64,000 bases of DNA from Gigaspora margarita. Taxonomy: Eukaryota > Glomeromycota > Glomeromycetes > Diversisporales > Gigasporaceae. The stretch is taken from contig WTPW01000070.1 of the NCBI GenBank assembly GCA_009809945.1, forward strand, positions 589,491 through 653,490, given 5' to 3'. Below are positions 42,821 through 54,110 of the stretch, in pieces. The first letter of the stretch is position 1. Each line of letters opens with the position of its first letter. The translations under genes and the position numbers were made by a program. Below the pieces are notes generated by a model, which did not search any database, was not told where the DNA came from, and saw only the letters and a program-made list of their open reading frames with translations.

Positions 42821-43004
42821 CAGTCTAACCCCGCTATAGTCACACTGTCTGGCAGAAACTTGATGTAACTATAGCGAGAGAAACATAGTAATAGTCACAT
42901 CATGTGATTATAGTGAGAGTTAATTTTATATTACTGCAAATGATTGGTATATAGTCTCAAGAAAATGTGACTATTTCAGATGTGACTATAGCGGGGTTAG
43001 ACTG
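42821..43004. mobile_element. 184-bp mariner-type MITE
   Basis: CAGTCTAACCCCGCTATAGT is mirrored by ACTATAGCGGGGTTAGACTG. TA on each side (42,819-42,820; 43,005-43,006). The same length and text, reversed, occurs at 55,521-55,704. A diverged copy is at 44,341-44,508. Confidence 0.88.
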
Positions 43005-43089
43005 TATATGGCAAATTGATTGCTTTAATAGCATACAAATACACAAAGGCAACAAAATTGGTATTGTAATTATATATACAAAAGTAGGC

Positions 43090-43275
43090 AAGTTTTATAT
43101 ATATAGGGTAGCCATATTTAGTAGCCAGCTTTAGTAGACATATCGTAGCCAAATTTAGTATATATAGAACAGCCAAATTTAGTACATATAGGGTAGCCAA
43201 ATTTAGTATATATAGGGCAGCCAAATAAGTATATATAGAATGGCCAAATTTTTTGTTTTAATAATATATATAGGG
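43090..43275. repeat. Minisatellite, GCCAAATTTAGTATATATAG unit
   Basis: About seven units of 28-30 bp. The unit resembles that at 41,735-41,886, suggesting both belonged to one array. The minus-strand ORF 42,997-43,224 translates the repeat (YILNLA...) and is not a gene. Confidence 0.75.
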
Positions 43276-43635
43276 TGGCCAAATTGTTTGTTTAATTTTA
43301 TCAAAACCAATTTTAAAAAAAATTTAAGACCACCAAGATGTTTAGCTTGAATGGTTTTAATGTTTTATAAAAGATTTTTTGGATACTATTTTTAGTAAAT
43401 AAGGATTAGTATTTTGAATTTAGTCAATTTTATTTGCTAGGACTAGGTTGTTTGCACTATATAACTCAACCAAATTAAAATAAAATTTAAATTTTATAGT
43501 GATATATCAACAATATTTCAGAGGTGATACATATCAATAGTAATCTCTAAATTACAATTGATATGCAACTCTCCTGCCAAGTATCATTGTTATTGATTAT
43601 TAATGATATATAATAAAAATTTATTAGATTTTTCA
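43276..43635. other. AT-rich region, no gene seen
   Basis: Nothing recognised. Confidence 0.35.
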
Positions 43636-43639
43636 AAAT

Positions 43640-43965
43640 TTGATAGACATTTACTCATTAAATACTAATTTAAATTAGTTCTAATTTTTACTGCAAATAA
43701 TATATATATTCAACTATAATATATTAAAATTTTAGCCAATTTAAATTGATGATTCTCAAGAAATTGTTTGTAAATGATAGTTAATTTTTTAAAAAAATAA
43801 AATATCATTTATGAATAATTTCTTGAAAACCATTAATCCAAATTAGCTAAAATAAAATATATTAAAGTTGAATAAATACATTGTTTGTAGTAAAAATTTA
43901 TGCTAATTTGGATCATTTGTTATCAAGAAACATTTGCAAAAATTTGAAAAAATCTAACAAGTTTT
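43640..43965. repeat. Imperfect palindrome, about 160-bp arms
   Basis: Centre near 43,790. AAATGATAGTTAATTTTTTA meets its mirror AAAATATCATTTATGAATAA. AATTCAACTATAATATATTA... on the left is matched by TAAAATATATTAAAGTTGAAT on the right. Related in layout to the interior of 41,887-42,798. Confidence 0.55.
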
Positions 43966-44340
43966 ATAAAAATTGGTAGTAATCAAAAGTTATTATAATC
44001 ATTATATATCAATATTTATTATATATCATTATTGATATATATCAATATATTGCTGTCAACCAATATATATTGATAATATTCAATTGATATATATCAATTA
44101 ACTGCTATATATGATATATATCTGATTAAAAATTTGTTGATATTATTAGAAAGAGTTTGATAATTTGATATATATTAGATTTTAATGAATACATGTTTGT
44201 ACATAATTCTTTACTTGATAGCCTAAATAATAAAGTATTTGTTTAATAATAAATGACAAAAATAATTATATCCCTTATTATATTTTGAATAAAACAAATT
44301 ATGCTATAAATTTCTGAATAATTTAGAAGAAACACATGTA
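43966..44340. other. AT-rich region rich in ATTGATATATATCAAT palindromes
   Basis: TTGATATATATCAAT-type words recur at 44,030-44,100. No gene. Confidence 0.4.
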
Positions 44341-44508
44341 ATTAGATTAAACCCTGCAATAGTCACATTCACATTAGTCACAATCTCATCTCAATTCTTC
44401 TATTTAACTACATATATTATATACAAATTCTTGCTCACTTTAGTCACATTCTTGCAATAGGCACATAGAATGTCTGATTTTGGTATGTGACTATTGTGGG
44501 TTATACTG
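44341..44508. mobile_element. Diverged copy of the 184-bp mariner-type MITE
   Basis: AAACCCTGCAATAGTCACAT on the left is mirrored by TATGTGACTATTGTGGGTTAT...ACTG on the right. The left terminus is decayed. Confidence 0.6.
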
Positions 44509-45009
44509 TATATAAATAGTTATTTCCAGTTGATGCAGACAAATATTACACTAGTGATGCTAGTTATCTTTATTTTTTTTGGTTCAATTTTTAATAAATA
44601 AAATTTGATATTTGTAATAAATATTATATATATTAAAGTTAGCTTGCTTATATAGTGTAAAAAAAACAATTAACTAATGCTATATATAACAAATTTAAAT
44701 AATATAGTAGTAATAATTAGCACAATTAAAATTAATATTTCTAAAAGAATATTCTATTTTAGTTTATATATTCATTGCATTTATATGTATATTCTGCTTA
44801 TTTTCAATAAAAATCATTTAATAAAGTTCAATATTAGGTATTACTAGATATATCCAACTAATAATATATATATATACACAATGCATTTTATATAGTATGA
44901 TAATTTACCCCAATTATATATACTACCTTAAAATTGTAAAAATTTATTTATGAAAAATCCCACCACTATTTTTTTATTTACCTCATTTTACCTCCTATAT
45001 ATTTATAAA
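44509..45009. other. AT-rich region, no gene seen
   Basis: Includes a short TATATATATACACA microsatellite at about 44,865. Confidence 0.35.
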
Positions 45010-45360
45010 AAGGGTAAATCTATTTGTTGCCAACAGTGACATAGTGACATTTGTAATTGGCCAATCATGTCACGGGATCAGGTGTAATGTTTGTGTAATA
45101 TGAAAATGAAGAAAACAATGAAAATTTTCAAAAATTCGTGATAACGCAAAATTTTGCCTATAAAACCACCTTTAATTTCTAATTAAAAAAATTCCTTGCA
45201 AAATTTTACTTTATACTATGTTCTAACCTGACCCTAACCAACTCTAACTGCTAACCCATCCTGACCCTAATGATAATTAATTTTAGCATTTGTTTTGATT
45301 CCATTATGTGATGTGAGTGGCCAATTGTGACTGTTACCATGTCACCACCAGTAACAATCA
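45010..45360. mobile_element. TTAGGG-core repeat, copy 3 (reverse orientation)
   Basis: Holds the core blocks in reverse complement: GATCAGGTGTAATGTT near 45,079, CTTGCAAAATTTTACTTTAT near 45,193, CCTAACCAACTCTAAC near 45,230. Termini GCCAACAGTGACATAGTGAC and ACCATGTCACCACCAGTAAC are inverted relative to each other and differ from the termini of the other copies. Confidence 0.6.
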
Positions 45361-46309
45361 GATTATTTCTTATAAAAAACTCATTTTTTACATACTACTA
45401 ATTATATTTTCTTTAAAAATTTACTTTATTTCATACATATCAAAAAAAAATATAAATTTACAGGGTCCTCTAGCAGCTGCTTTTTTACTTTATAGAATTT
45501 AATAGTAATTTTTTAAAAATATAATAAAAAAGTATATAGTAAAAAAAGCTATTGGTATGTTTTACAAAAAATTTTATTAAAGCAATTGACTTCAAGTTTT
45601 TAATAAAATTTGTAGAATGGTTAAGAAACCATGAGTTTTATAAGACAATTTTGATCATTTTATTAATAAAATTTTTCTTTATAATCAAAATATTTTTAAA
45701 AAATGGATATAAAAAGTAATTTAGCAATATGAAAAAAAACTGAGAGAATGATTTATACAAAATTCTATTAAGACAATTTATTTAGAGCTACTAAGTTAAC
45801 TTGTAGATAAAGCAAAAAAAAATTTAGTTTGTTATGGCGACTTTGATTATTTTATTAATAAAATTTTTGTTATTAACAAAAAACTGTTCAAAACACATAT
45901 ATACAAAGACAATATAGGTGAGGACCCCTGAATACTAATATGTTATATATATAAACCTTCATCTTCAAATCTTATATAGGTGTACAAAAAAATTTTATTA
46001 TGGAAGTGTACATTGGCTTAAAGCTATATATTTAATGTACAGCATAAGTTTTTTGTACTTTAATAAAGTGTACAATAAAGCAAAATTTATTATTAAGCTA
46101 ATGTATGATAAAGATTTAAATATTTAAGTTTGCTTTTTAGAATTTTTTGGATATTTTCTCAAAGTGTCATTCTGACCTTGCTTGTAATTTATATTTATTC
46201 ATTTTTTATTCAAAACTTTTCAGAATATATATATTTTTTATAGAATTACTAATTTCTTCCTATTGTCTGATGCCCAGAATTATCTATGCTAATTTATATA
46301 TTACCTTCT
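45361..46309. other. AT-rich region, no gene seen
   Basis: TTTACAAAATTTTATTAAG-type words recur at 45,570, 45,765 and 45,990. GTGTACAAT/ATTGTACA words near 45,970-46,090 form a small mirror. No domain-bearing ORF. Confidence 0.35.
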
Positions 46310-46525
46310 AAATAAAATATGTCATCTTTGTTAGGGTTAGAATTAAAGTTAGTAGATAATATTATACAGTACTAAAATTTTGCAAAAAAATTTTTTTATT
46401 AGTATACAAAAGATGATTTCTTAGGCAAAGTTTTGTAATAAGTGTAACTTTTCAAAAAAAGTAAATGTTGTTTTAATCATCACATTATACCTGATCTTGT
46501 ATTCTGATTGGCCAATAACAAAATT
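46310..46525. mobile_element. TTAGGG-core repeat, copy 4
   Basis: TTAGGGTTAGAATTAAAGTT, AAATTTTGCAAAAAAATTTT, then ACATTATACCTGATC and ATTGGCCAAT in the family order. Ends not defined. Confidence 0.5.
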
Positions 46526-47474
46526 TTGTAGAAAAATTAGTATAACTCTCTTATTTACTGTATGATATACCAATTCAACATAATTAGTAAGTGTATGCCA
46601 ATCTTTTTTTAATAATATTAATTAAATATACATCAAAGATCAAGCAAATTTGCTATCAAAAAGCTCATTTTTATATACAAATGGACAAATGTTTTAAAAA
46701 AAATTAGTTTGAATGTACAATAAAGGTTTTTGCATATTTTTAGAGGTCCTTATAGGTGTTTTGAAAAGAAAAAAATTAATATATTTGTTAATATTTGACC
46801 AAAACCCATCAAAATTTACAGAAAAATTCTGTGTACCTACATTATTTGTACATAAAATTTGAGTTTAGATTAATATAAGTTCTCAAGATCAAGGGTTTAA
46901 CCAAGAATTTTAATACAATTTTATCAAACATTTTATATCTAAAAACAATATAAAAATTTTTTATCATTTCCTTAATATCAAAGCTATAAGCATAAAATTG
47001 TAACTATGAATAGTTGAATAATGTACCTACTAACTCTATTAATGAAAATTCACATAGTTCATTTTGAGAAAGTCTCTGGAATTACTTTTTTTCAGAAGAA
47101 AAGTACACAAAAACATATGTGTTTGAATCTACAAAAGAGTATTTCTAGGCATCTCTGGTCAGAAATGTCTAACAATAATATTTTGGATCTAAAAGCCAAT
47201 TAAAATGCAAAATAATCACATAATAGCTATTTTGTGTAGTATGAAGAATGATTATCACAGATTAGTCCAACAAAACAAAAACAAAAACAACAACAAAAAG
47301 CACAAAAAAGTAAAAAATGTAAAAATATCAAAAACAGCTATCTAAACCTATTGCAGAGCACTAATTAAAGTATCAAAAAGGCAATTTTGCTTATATAACT
47401 TGTTTTTGCCTAACTTTATATGACTTTAACCCCAAATAAGTTAAATGATTAGATATAGTTTTAGTCCAAAAATA
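46526..47474. other. AT-rich flank of the pogo-like element
   Basis: GCATCTCTGGTCAGAAATGT (about 47,148) is mirrored across the pogo-like element at 49,905-49,924, so the insertion may sit inside an older small inverted repeat. CAAAAACAAAAACAACAACA low complexity at 47,275-47,300. No gene supported. Confidence 0.4.
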
Positions 47475-47733
47475 TAAGGTAGATAGGGGTAATTTGACGA
47501 ACTTAACAATGCGATCAAGTAAACTTTTTACTAATCAATGTAAAACTTTCGATATTTGAAGGCATGAATCTATGCTATATTTAGAATAGATCTATGAAAA
47601 AAACAAAGACATGACTAAACAAACCAGTATAAAAATCATCACCTTGCATACGGTACCTAAAAGGTACAGATTTACGATCATAAGGGTAATTTGACAAATT
47701 TCGAATTACGAATAAAAAAAAAAATTTACTTCC

Positions 47734-49470
47734 CTATTTTTTTTTTTTAGTAACCTTTTCACTTTTATGAGTCTTCTGGGCTCTTTTTTCAGCTTTTTGT
47801 GCCAAAAATAGCTCCTGTTCAGCTTTTTTTGGGGCTGCAGCTTCTTTTTTTTGCCTTGTTTCCTCCGATTTTTGTTCCGCTTCCTTGTTCAACTCCTCTA
47901 ACTGACGCCAACTTTCTTCACTAGTAAGAAGTCGGGAAAAAGGAAGTGTCTTTCTTTTTTTTTTCAGAGAAGNAAGATCAAACTTTGGCTGGTCTTCTGT
48001 AGTAATTTGTGAACTTTCTACAGAAGCACGAGAAACCGGGTATTTGAGAGCTGAACGAAGGGAGCACGTCCTAGGATTTTTGTAAGCATCTAGTTCTTCC
48101 TTTATTGAAGAAATTTGAGACTTCAATAAATTGTTTTCATTCTTAAGCCTCGTATTTTCTTCAACCAATATATTAACATTCATTCAGGTGGAATGTTTAT
48201 GATTTGAATTCGCAGAGATTGGAATTTGTGAAGGCAGTTCGACGAGTTCTTCAGAAGGTTGGCTACATGAAGGTGAAATATCAAATTGTTCACTTAATAA
48301 CGAAGGGTCTAAACGGTTAGGACTAATAGCTTTCGGGTCAAATGGCCAAATTTCCGTCGCTTTATAGGTGTTACAAATAGCCTGTGGTGTGTAAGTTTCA
48401 AGAAAGGCGCAACCAAAGACCCCTGCGAAGGTTCGTTTGGTCACTACCATTCTATTATTTTCATTACTATATTTCTCACAGCCTTTATTATATTTTTGTT
48501 TTAGTTTTGCAAAAGAAATTTCTGATGGCTGCAAGACATGTGTAGTATGCGGTAGGAGCGCGTAAAGAAGGATGCCGTTGTTACAGCAAAAATCGACGAC
48601 CGTATAACTAATGTGACTTTTATGGCCGTCTAACATTAACAATACTGGTCAGATTGGAGGGATCGAATTAATAAAATGGTCAAGATACATTTGGAAAAGG
48701 TCTTCGCGCATGTATCCTGTACTTGTAAAACCCATTACGGCGTCTGGTGGTGCACCTTCGAGTAAACCAGAAATCGTACAAATTCCTTTATAAATAACTA
48801 AAGGTGGGACATAAGACCCAGCGGCCGAAATTGTAGGTGCAACTAAAATATGGTCGTGAGAATTCCCAGTCACGATTTTATGGACTTGTCTTGAGCCTTT
48901 TTTTGCTATGACCTTTTCTAATTTAGGCACAATGACAAACCCAGTTTCGTCCATATTCTACATTTGTGCCGCCATAAGGGAATTCTCATTAATAATTTTT
49001 TGAAGTTTTTTAAAATGGTCGTCTACAACAGTTTTATTTGCTTTTTGTGCTCGTGCTTGTGATAAATTTTGAGGAATACAAAACGATAATTCTGGGTGGT
49101 CCCTCAAGAAACGTTCACACCAGTCTTGACCTGGCCCATTTTCGCCAAAAGGATGTACGCGCTTATTTAGTCACAAAATTTCTAGGACACAATGATTAAC
49201 CCCGCTTTTTGTTAAACCAAACCTGAGTTTTTGCATATTAATGCAATAACTGACAAGCTGGTTTTCCTCATGACTGGTAAGAACGCTGGGTGCACCTGAA
49301 TATTGAGGGGGACCACCATTTTTAACTGCTCTCCGAAGTGTAGCTTCCGAAAGACCAAAGTCTTTTGCCAAGCTATTAATACTTTGGGGCTTGGACCCAG
49401 TAGGGTTATCATCTAATTTTTTAAGTGCAGCACGGATTTTTTTACCTCTATTAATATAAGCTGGTTGCAT
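47734..49470 (-). pseudogene. Pogo/Tigger-like transposase (HTH, CENP-B-type, DDE_1), four stop codons
   Basis: One uninterrupted frame of 578 codons from the ATG at 49,470 (MQPAYINRGKK) to TAG at 47,734. It has a psq-type HTH (SINSLAKDFGLSEATLRRAV), a CENP-B-like second domain (GQDWCERFLRDHPELSF), then a DDE_1 core with MDETG (48,940-48,954), LMLDGHKSH (about 48,630) and HTTHVLQPSE (about 48,545). The third acidic residue appears to be Glu in QPSE, where many relatives have a QPLD-type Asp. A Lys/Glu coiled-coil tail ends KKKK. Stops at 49,171 (TGA), 48,958 (TAG), 48,649 (TGA) and 48,184 (TGA) are the only breaks; there is no frameshift. It would have cut and pasted the element via the TIRs. 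One N at 47,973. Confidence 0.88.
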
Positions 49471-49721
49471 ATTTGTCTCAAATAATAATGGAATAAAAAT
49501 TATAAAAATTAAAAAATTATTAAAATTCGAAAAATTAAAAATTAACAAACGCGTGAAAATTTGCCAGGTATTTATTATTACAAACAGATGTTGTAGTAAC
49601 ATCTTAGCTTATTTTGTCGTACAAACCCGTTCGCGCACTAAAACTGGCCTTTATGCTTTTGTGATGCGATTTAAGACAGAATATATATAACTAAGGGTAA
49701 TATGACTAATTGATGTAGTTT

Positions 49722-49822
49722 GTGATCCCGTAATTGGGTTTGAATAATTTTTATACCATTTGAATCGTCTCGAAGAGAGGATTCAAATGGTGTAAAAATC
49801 ACTCAGATCCGATCACTGGATC
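49722..49822. repeat. GTCTC hairpin family, member in the pogo-like element
   Basis: TTTGTGATCCCGTAATTGGG...TATACCATTTGAATCGTCTC, a 4-base loop, then GAGGATTCAAATGGTGTAAA...CCGATCACTGGATCACAAA. The two arms pair over about 45 bp with mismatches. See also 53,626, 53,800, 60,157 and 60,337. Confidence 0.75.
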
Positions 49823-49894
49823 ACAAAATATAGCCAATTCTTCTTAATTCGTCAAATTACCCCTATTCGTCAAATTACCCCTTTTTACCTTATA

Positions 49895-50159
49895 AGCTAA
49901 ACATTTCTAACCAGAGATGCTTAGAATTGTCTATTACAAAAACACTGATATCTCTGTGAGTTTTAAATCTTTTTCTATAAAAATTGAAATCTAATTAGTC
50001 AAAGATATAAAATAAAAGTTTCTTAATGCATTTACTTGATTAACATAGCAGAATTTTTTGTAAATCATTGCAAAATAGTAGGTTTATAAAGAAAGCATAT
50101 ATAAAAAAAACAAATGTTATACATTGTATTGTAAAACTTTTTATATTAGAATTTTATAC
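49895..50159. other. AT-rich spacer, no gene supported
   Basis: The ORF at 50,068-50,307 crosses into the foldback and shows no domain. Confidence 0.35.
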
Positions 50160-51180
50160 TATATTTGGTCTTTTTTTATATTGTTATTTTATACTTGATT
50201 TGGTTAATTTTTTTTATGAGAATAAAAATTTGTCACACTCGCAACATGCACACTCCCTGATTCGACCAATCAAATCGCTCAATTTTGTAGACAAAAAAAT
50301 TTTTTAAAAAATTAAAGTTTTTAATTAATAAAGTGTAAAATATATATAAAATAGCACACTATATAATGTAAAATTTTATTATAAGCAACTTTTTCTAAAT
50401 TACGAAGATAGATTGTCTTAGTAAAAAAAGATATTTTATAAGAAGAAACAAAAATTTCAAAAGTTAGCACATATAAAATTGTTTTTACTAAAACAACTAT
50501 CTTTTTAACCTAGAATAAGTTGTTTAGTGTAAAAGTTTGCATATAATACTTCAAATATAAATATAGATAAATTAATAAAAAAGTTCTATATGTGCTAACA
50601 TTGGAAATTTTTGATTTTTCATATAAAACATCTTTTTTTTACTAAGATAGGACCCCAGATATCTCTCATATAGGTCATAACTGGATTTTGGCCAATTTTG
50701 ATCTAATTTGCTGAAAATAACAAAATCTATTACTTTATTAACTTCTTAATCCAGTAATCAGAATTGAATAAACTTTTTTTTTTAGATGTGCCTCACTGAG
50801 AGCTTCATTTTTAAAAAAATTCATCCAAATTGGACCACTGGATGCCAAGATAATTGCCAAAAACTGTTTTTTGCTTCTCAAATTTTAAGTGTTTTTTGCT
50901 GAAAAATTTCAAGTATGAACTCTATACTAGATGTCCAGAGTCCTACTAAGATAATCCATTCTTGTAACTTAGAAAAAGTTGTTCATAATAAAATTTTATA
51001 TACATGTCTTGTTATCACTTATTTATTCTTATATTTTACTAGTAAAATTTTTGGTTTTTTAAAAAAATTTTTTTGTCTACAAAATCGAGTGATTTGATTG
51101 GTCGAATCATAGGGTACAACATGTCATGAGTGCAACAAATTTCTATTCCCTTTTTTTATATTCTTTATTATATACTTAAT
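50160..51180. mobile_element. Foldback element with about 130-bp arms
   Basis: GATTCGACCAATCAAATCG at about 50,260 is mirrored by CGAGTGATTTGATTGGTCGAAT at about 51,085, and AAAAATTTGTCACACTCGCA by GAGTGCAACAAATTTCTATT. The interior has its own mirror (TGTGCTAACATTGGAAATTTTTG versus CAAAAATTTCAAAAGTTAGCACAT, 50,440-50,610) and a TTGGACCACTGGATGCC word that resembles the hairpin family. Confidence 0.6.
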
Positions 51181-51250
51181 TTGAAAATAAATTTAATAAT
51201 ATTTATATTAAAATATTGATCAGCAGTTACTGCTTAAAATAGGTAATGAC

Positions 51251-52437
51251 CAGTGTTTAAAATTCAATGTTCTCATGGTTCTCGATGAACATTTGAGTTT
51301 TTTTAAGAACATTGATATTTAAAAAGGTTCTCTTATTTGAGAACATTTTATCCTCTTGAAATATTCTCAAAGAGAACAATTATAAAATTTTTATGTTCTA
51401 GATTTACTAATAAGAACAATAAATTATATAAATGTTTATCAATTTGATAATGTAATTTGATTATGACAAATTCTGTACATATGTATATACTATGTATAGC
51501 ACATATGTTTAAAGTTGTACAATGTGAGTAACAAATAAGTATTTAAGAAAATAGCCTTAAAGGTTTTAAAATAAACCATTCATTAGCCATGCAGTGTGTT
51601 TTTTATATTGAGGGTATTGTTATTGTATAGGCATAAATATAGATAATTTGGGTCAAATGATATGCTAATACTAAGCAAATAAAAAAGATACAAAGTATTT
51701 ATTAGTACAAAGTTTAAATAGTTAACTGTTAAATAACAAAGTATTGGATTCTAATTTATTGTATGAACCAATAGTCACATTAGTAAAATATTATAGAAAG
51801 GCTTGATTTACTATGAGCAAATATAAAAAGCACTTGGAAGTTTTAACAAAATTATTAGAAATTAAATTGTATAATACATTGTATATATTGAAAAAATACA
51901 AAGAATCATATACAAAGTTTAAAAAATTATTAATAGATAAGCATGAACTTAGTGTATAAAATTGTAAGTATAGGATTTATTTTCAAATATTATACTATTA
52001 ACAATAAATCCTTTATTAAAAATTATTTTATTTACTATATTAAACTATTAGAACATAATTTATTTATTTATAATCTAATTATGTATTTTATTATTAAAAG
52101 TTAGATATAACTTTAATTTACAACATGTTAAACTACAAGTGAGTAAGTATAGTGTAAGAAAAGCTTAATTTTCAATTAGCATACCAAGAATAGTGCAAAC
52201 TTTATCATATAATTAATTATTATATTATTGATTTTATTAATTTGAATTAATTTTGTTGTAAATTAATAAATAAAATATAGCAATATTGTTTGAAGCTAAT
52301 ATAAACATGAACATTCTTTAAAAATTAATGTTCAATATATTTAATATATAATGAACACTAAAAAGTTTTTGAGAACAATAAAAATTTAAATTATGCTCTT
52401 TTGAGAATATAACTTTTGATTTGAATTTTAAACACTA
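51251..52437. mobile_element. hAT-type non-autonomous element, 1.19 kb
   Basis: CAGTGTTTAAAATTCAA on the left is mirrored by TTGAATTTTAAACACTA on the right. Candidate 8-bp target duplication GTAATGAC (51,243-51,250) versus GTGGTGAC (52,438-52,445), 6 of 8. Subterminal GTTCTC/GAGAAC words are frequent, as in hAT transposase binding sites. No transposase ORF. Confidence 0.72.
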
Positions 52438-52639
52438 GTGGTGACCAATTTTTACAAGTATTATTGTCTTACCTGTAAAAAAAATTTTAAATATAATGTT
52501 AAAAAAACAAATAATAAAAAAATTTAAACAGTCTGGTACTCCAGAATGTGAATTATATCAATTGTCTCATTAGTGGTTCTGATAATAAATGTACAAATTG
52601 TTGTATATTAAATAAATATAATAATATTGTTTGTGATCA

Positions 52640-53165
52640 CTATAAAAACACAATCTTAAATTAAATGTGCATTACTAACAACTCAAGAAGCTTTTGATAA
52701 AATTAAAGTTTCTTATATTATTGGTAAAGATAAACCTACAGAATCTGGTAGATTACATGTTCAAATATATATACAATTTCATAAAATAAAAAACAAACTA
52801 TAAAAAGTGCCAAGGTTATATTTAATAATGAATTATTAATATTTAAAAAAAATTAGGTGGTACTTATGAACAAGATTGTGATTATATTTTAAAATATATG
52901 ATTGATATAAAATATATTCAAGTTGTCAATATGATTTTTTTGATCTTACAAAATTTGTAATAAATATAACACAACCTTTGAATAAAAAATTACTGATTGG
53001 AGAAAAGGAAAATATCTAAAAGGATTTGTTGGTCCATTTGTGTTTGGTGAATATCAAAATTTAGAAGGCTCTAAAAAAAATAAAAAAAGATATAAATAAA
53101 TTTAAAACTAATGAGTATGAATGTGGAATTGAAAGTAACAAAATAGTATTAGAAAATAAACCACT
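52640..53165 (+). pseudogene. Rep-like HUH endonuclease domain, endogenous CRESS-virus-type relic (N-terminal part)
   Basis: Fragments in order resemble the rolling-circle replication initiator of circular ssDNA (CRESS) viruses and related plasmids. They are a motif I-like CITNN (about 52,673), a motif II-like ESGRLHVQIYIQF (HVQ at 52,756-52,764) and a motif III-like CDYILKY (catalytic Tyr and Lys, about 52,883). The spacing of about 30 and 40 residues fits the family. The frame changes between motifs I/II and II/III, and stops occur near 52,799, 52,850 and 53,018. A Cys-rich stretch (52,575-52,640) precedes it. It is not functional. Such endogenous Rep copies are known in fungal genomes; the identification is by motif pattern only. 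Confidence 0.6.
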
Positions 53166-53572
53166 TTTGAAATTTTAAGGGTAGAGGGAACTATTTTAAA
53201 ATTATATATAAACTTAATAGTAAATTTTTTATATTTAATTTTATGAAAAATTATATTAAGTAAACTAATTTTAATTCTTAATAAAAGCTTGTAAAGAAGT
53301 TTTTCTGATTCTATTAATAGTAATTTTATTAAAATTGGTAAAAACTCAGTAAAATATAAATTTTTAAAGATTGGGTATTAAAATTTAAAAAAAACTACCT
53401 TATAAATTTACCAATTAGAATTAGCGATTTTGTGCAACCTCAGAAAATTTTTGTAATATATACAGTATATTTTTTCAAAAATATAATAGTAGCTCAAAAT
53501 TTTACTATAATAAATAAATTTTGTAAAATTTTAATAAAATTAAGTATAATTTAAAAAAGTTTATTAGTTACA
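53166..53572. other. AT-rich region between Rep-like part and MITE
   Basis: May contain decayed linker of the Rep-like gene; nothing readable. Confidence 0.3.
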
Positions 53573-53625
53573 TAAGGTAAAAGGGGGTATTTTGGCCAGG
53601 GGGTATTGTGGCCAAGTGATATATC

Positions 53626-53732
53626 CTGTGATCTAGCGATCAGAATTGGGTAAATTTTATACCATTCGATTCGTCTCATCGAGACGAATTGAATGGTATA
53701 AAATTTGCCCAATTCTGATCACTAGATCACAA
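53626..53732. repeat. GTCTC hairpin family, near-perfect member
   Basis: GTGATCTAGCGATCAGAATT...ATACCATTCGATTCGTCTC, then loop, then GAGACGAATTGAATGGTATA...AATTCTGATCACTAGATCAC. The arms are about 50 bp with few mismatches. Confidence 0.85.
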
Positions 53733-53799
53733 GATATTGTCATTTATGCAAAATATAAGTCTGCGCATATTTGAATTTTTATTAATAGATATAGAATAT

Positions 53800-54110
53800 T
53801 TAATAGGTAATAACTTCTGATCTGCTGGTCTGTTTTGGAGATTTTACCCCAAAATGACCGTCTCAGTGAGACGATTTAACAAGCATAAAATCGTTAAAAT
53901 CCAATCACGGGATCCTGAGATCGATATAGATTTATCTTATTTATAAAATTAGTAAATTTGCAAAATGTTTACATATTTACCTTTAACGATCTTGGGATCC
54001 TATGACTGGATTTTAACGATTTTGTGCTTGTTAGAATCGTCTCACTGAGACGGTCATTTTGGTGGTAAAATTATCTAAAACGGACCAGTAGATCAAATAT
54101 TATTCGCTGT
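53800..54110. repeat. Inverted pair of hairpin-family modules
   Basis: ATCTGCTGGTCTGTTTTGGA...ATGACCGTCTCAGTGAGACG (53,819-53,875) and its mirror CGTCTCACTGAGACGGTCAT (54,035-54,055), enclosing ATCGTTAAAATCCAATCACGG and its mirror near 54,005. GTCTCAnTGAGAC is itself a perfect palindrome. Confidence 0.8.

Larger units (their letters stand above)
47477..49890 (-). mobile_element. Pogo/Tigger-like DNA transposon (2.41 kb), TA target
   Basis: Termini AGGTAGATAGGGGTAATTTG on the left and CAAATTACCCCTTTTTACCT on the right. TA flanks both ends (47,475-47,476; 49,891-49,892). The right end has the GTCAAATTACCCCT word twice in tandem (49,848-49,882), and variants (GGGTAATTTGACA, GGGTAATATGACTA) recur just inside both ends. 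It encodes one transposase ORF on the minus strand and has a strong hairpin at 49,722-49,822. Confidence 0.9.

Noticed and set aside
47021..47203. 60-residue ORF beside the pogo-like element
   Set aside because: AT-rich flank, no domain; overlaps a small inverted repeat.
49171..49602. Transposase start at 49,602
   Set aside because: The first 44 residues are AT-driven hydrophobic sequence; the ATG at 49,470 (MQPAYINRGKK) starts the recognisable HTH domain.
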